Assembly (NCBI RefSeq): GCF_020177055.1
Contig: NZ_JAIQXT010000005.1
Coordinates: 186,001 to 250,000 of the forward strand
Direction: 5' to 3'
Origin: Sphingomonas sp. R647
GTDB taxonomy: Bacteria; Pseudomonadota; Alphaproteobacteria; Sphingomonadales; Sphingomonadaceae
Length of the DNA stretch: 64,000 bases
Both the position numbers and the translations under genes were made by a program. Below are positions 62,689 to 64,000 of the stretch, piece by piece; the stretch's first letter is position 1, and every line of letters begins with the position of its first letter. The notes under the pieces were generated by a model. It saw only the letters and a list, made by a program, of their open reading frames with translations, had not been told where the DNA came from and ran no database searches.

Positions 62689-63698
62689 GGCCGGAACGCC
62701 ACCGCCTCGAGGCCGACGAACTCATTCACCTCAAGCATCCGACCCTGCAGCGGTTCGATCTCGTTGAAGAAATAGATGTCGCTGGCCTTGCCGACGTCGC
62801 CGAACCCGCCGCTGTTTGTCGGCACGACGCCGAGCAGCTGGGGCGGCGTGCGATGGGTGGCCAGCATATCGTCGCGGCTCGTATTCTTGATCGGCATGAA
62901 ATCGTCCTTCGCCGCGACCTCGGCGATCGGGATGACCTTCACGCCATGTTCCTTGCCGCCTGGGACGTGCAGGAACATGTTCTTGAAGTTGCCCGGCCCC
63001 TTCGCGTCCTTCATCGCCTTGCGGATCGCCTCGGTCTCGGCGCTGCCAAAATCGGTGCCGTTCAGATACAGGATGAAGCCCGCATGGCTGCCGTTGTCGT
63101 AATAGCGCCGGCGGAAGATCGTGGCGCTTTCGTTGAGGAACGTGCTCTGCAGCCCGCCCATGTAATATGGGACGCCATAGATCTCCTGGCTCGGGTGGTG
63201 CTCGCTCAGCTGAAAGACTGTGCCTGGCCGGAATTCATGCTCCTGACGCCACCCCGGCACGAAGAAGAACTCGCCGTCGACCACGCCGCGGCGCGTATAG
63301 CGCGACAGGCTGTGCTTCAGCGCCATAGGCCGCCCCGCCAGGTTGTCGCGCCGCTCTAGATAGCCGTCGCCCATCGTGAGGAAATCGAGCGCGAACCGCA
63401 TGAAATCGTCGCGGTTGAGCCAGCGGCTCGGGATGAACTGACGCGCCAGCAGGTTGACCTTCAGCTTGATCGCGCTGGCATGGTGCGGCGCGGCGTCGAA
63501 CGCTCGGGCGAGCCCGTCGCGGCTTACCGGCGGCTCATACCAGCGTCCGTTGTGCCAGCACTCCATCATCAGCATGCGCCGATCGCGAACCGATTCCGCC
63601 TCGCCGAACGCAAAGGTCATTCCACGCCCGCCGCTGGCGATCACTTCGCCCTCCACAGTCTCTACCGTCTCGGCGATCGCCGGCAGCTGCTCGCTCAT
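62652..63698 (-). CDS. Phage portal protein, P2 gpQ type
   Basis: A 348-residue portal of the P2 gpQ/PBSX family, which forms the dodecameric channel for DNA packaging. Visible features: ECWHNGRWYEPPVSRDGLAR, FLTMGDGYLERRDN, GVPYYMGGLQSTFLNESAT and RRRYYDNGSHAGFILYL, then TSRDDMLATHRTPPQLLGVV and MLEVNEFVGLEAVAFRPYE. Length matches P2 gpQ (344). It lies just after the terminase gene on the same strand and opposite to the integrase, so structural genes are transcribed towards the element's left end. Confidence 0.92.
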   Translation of the reverse strand: MSEQLPAIAETVETVEGEVIASGGRGMTFAFGEAESVRDRRMLMMECWHNGRWYEPPVSRDGLARAFDAAPHHASAIKLKVNLLARQFIPSRWLNRDDFMRFALDFLTMGDGYLERRDNLAGRPMALKHSLSRYTRRGVVDGEFFFVPGWRQEHEFRPGTVFQLSEHHPSQEIYGVPYYMGGLQSTFLNESATIFRRRYYDNGSHAGFILYLNGTDFGSAETEAIRKAMKDAKGPGNFKNMFLHVPGGKEHGVKVIPIAEVAAKDDFMPIKNTSRDDMLATHRTPPQLLGVVPTNSGGFGDVGKASDIYFFNEIEPLQGRMLEVNEFVGLEAVAFRPYERVGVSGGTG

Positions 63699-63699
63699 C

Positions 63700-64000
63700 T
63701 CAACAGATCTCCACGATATTGCCCTGGCCCGGCGCGCCGCCGTCCAGCTCTTCGAAACTGATGCCGTTCATGATCGCCCAGGCCACGTCGCCATGGCCGA
63801 CATTCCCTGCGCGGCTACTGGTGAAGGTTACGGCCCGCTGGCTCTTGGTCAGCTCGGCATGGATCGAGACGAACGCCTCGACGATATCCATCATGCCGGC
63901 GTCGAACTCGAGGCGGCCGGCGCGGATGACGTTCTTGGTCTTGAGCACCAAGAGCGTCTTGAGCTCGACCGAATAGACCAGCCCCCGGGTGTTCGCGAAT
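63700..64000 (-). CDS. Terminase large subunit, C-terminal part (partial)
   Basis: The minus-strand frame is open from the window edge to the stop at 63700 (about 100 codons). It contains ELKTLLVLKTKNVIRAGRLE, DAGMMDIVEAFVSIHAELTK and AVTFTSSRAGNVGHGDVAWA, which look like the RNase H-type nuclease end of a P2-type terminase ATPase (gpP). Its place directly before the portal gene supports this. The N-terminal ATPase domain is outside the window, so the identity rests on position and this end alone. Confidence 0.75.
   Translation of the reverse strand, partial: FANTRGLVYSVELKTLLVLKTKNVIRAGRLEFDAGMMDIVEAFVSIHAELTKSQRAVTFTSSRAGNVGHGDVAWAIMNGISFEELDGGAPGQGNIVEIC

Overview
The window is high-GC, densely packed bacterial chromosome and most likely comes from a sphingomonad (Sphingomonas or a close relative, Alphaproteobacteria). 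This is inferred from protein character, ATGA-coupled operons, a bo-type quinol oxidase operon with SURF1, and several families of intergenic palindromes of the type common in sphingomonad genomes. No rRNA or CRISPR is present. Two tRNAs are present: Gly(CCC) and Asn(GTT).

Layout. 1-4985 (minus): cyoABCD quinol oxidase, SURF1 and the first codons of a probable RegB-type sensor kinase. 5145-7133: an MHS-type transporter and a double PilZ protein. 7374-12526: tRNA-Gly, glmS, a VapBC-like toxin-antitoxin pair with a repeat-rich operator, glmU and gph. 12468-15006 (minus): a four-gene unit encoding a Tat-exported small protein, a PqqD-like peptide chaperone, an HprK-related kinase and an NTP_transf_5 nucleotidyltransferase. 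It resembles a peptide-modification system without a cyclase and is the best candidate here for an undescribed system. 15078-22344: the phosphate regulon phoR-pstSCAB-phoU-phoB as one run of genes. 22430-31423: an SDR, a DUF2157 membrane protein, a tandem winged-helix regulator, a stress protein, an alpha/beta hydrolase, an MFS exporter, cysK, a small Cys-rich secreted protein and a SleB-type cell wall hydrolase.

31416-36321 holds two YdbS/YdbT-like PH-domain membrane proteins, an HTH gene whose 3' end is translated palindromic repeat, and a visibly AT-richer, probably acquired gene (PAS plus degenerate GGDEF plus hydrophobic tail). 36454-39599: acyl-CoA dehydrogenase and its MerR-type regulator, a lipoprotein and hisI. 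A perfect 18-bp palindrome upstream of merR recurs, with a different centre, directly before the SDR at 22430, suggesting one regulon. 39681-49331: an ECF sigma factor operon with a secreted S33 peptidase, an L,D-transpeptidase, a DUF2975/XRE pair preceded by two identical-arm operators, membrane and secreted proteins, an EEP-family phosphoesterase and katG. 49755-57983: purF, an SDR, an FKBP isomerase, a hydrolase, an EAL/GGDEF protein, moaA and nadK.

58238-64000: tRNA-Asn is followed at once by a P4-type integrase with arm-like repeats, an HTH replication-type protein, a DNA adenine methylase and, on the minus strand, a phage portal and the C-terminus of a terminase. This is the left end of a prophage or related element integrated at tRNA-Asn and running off the window.
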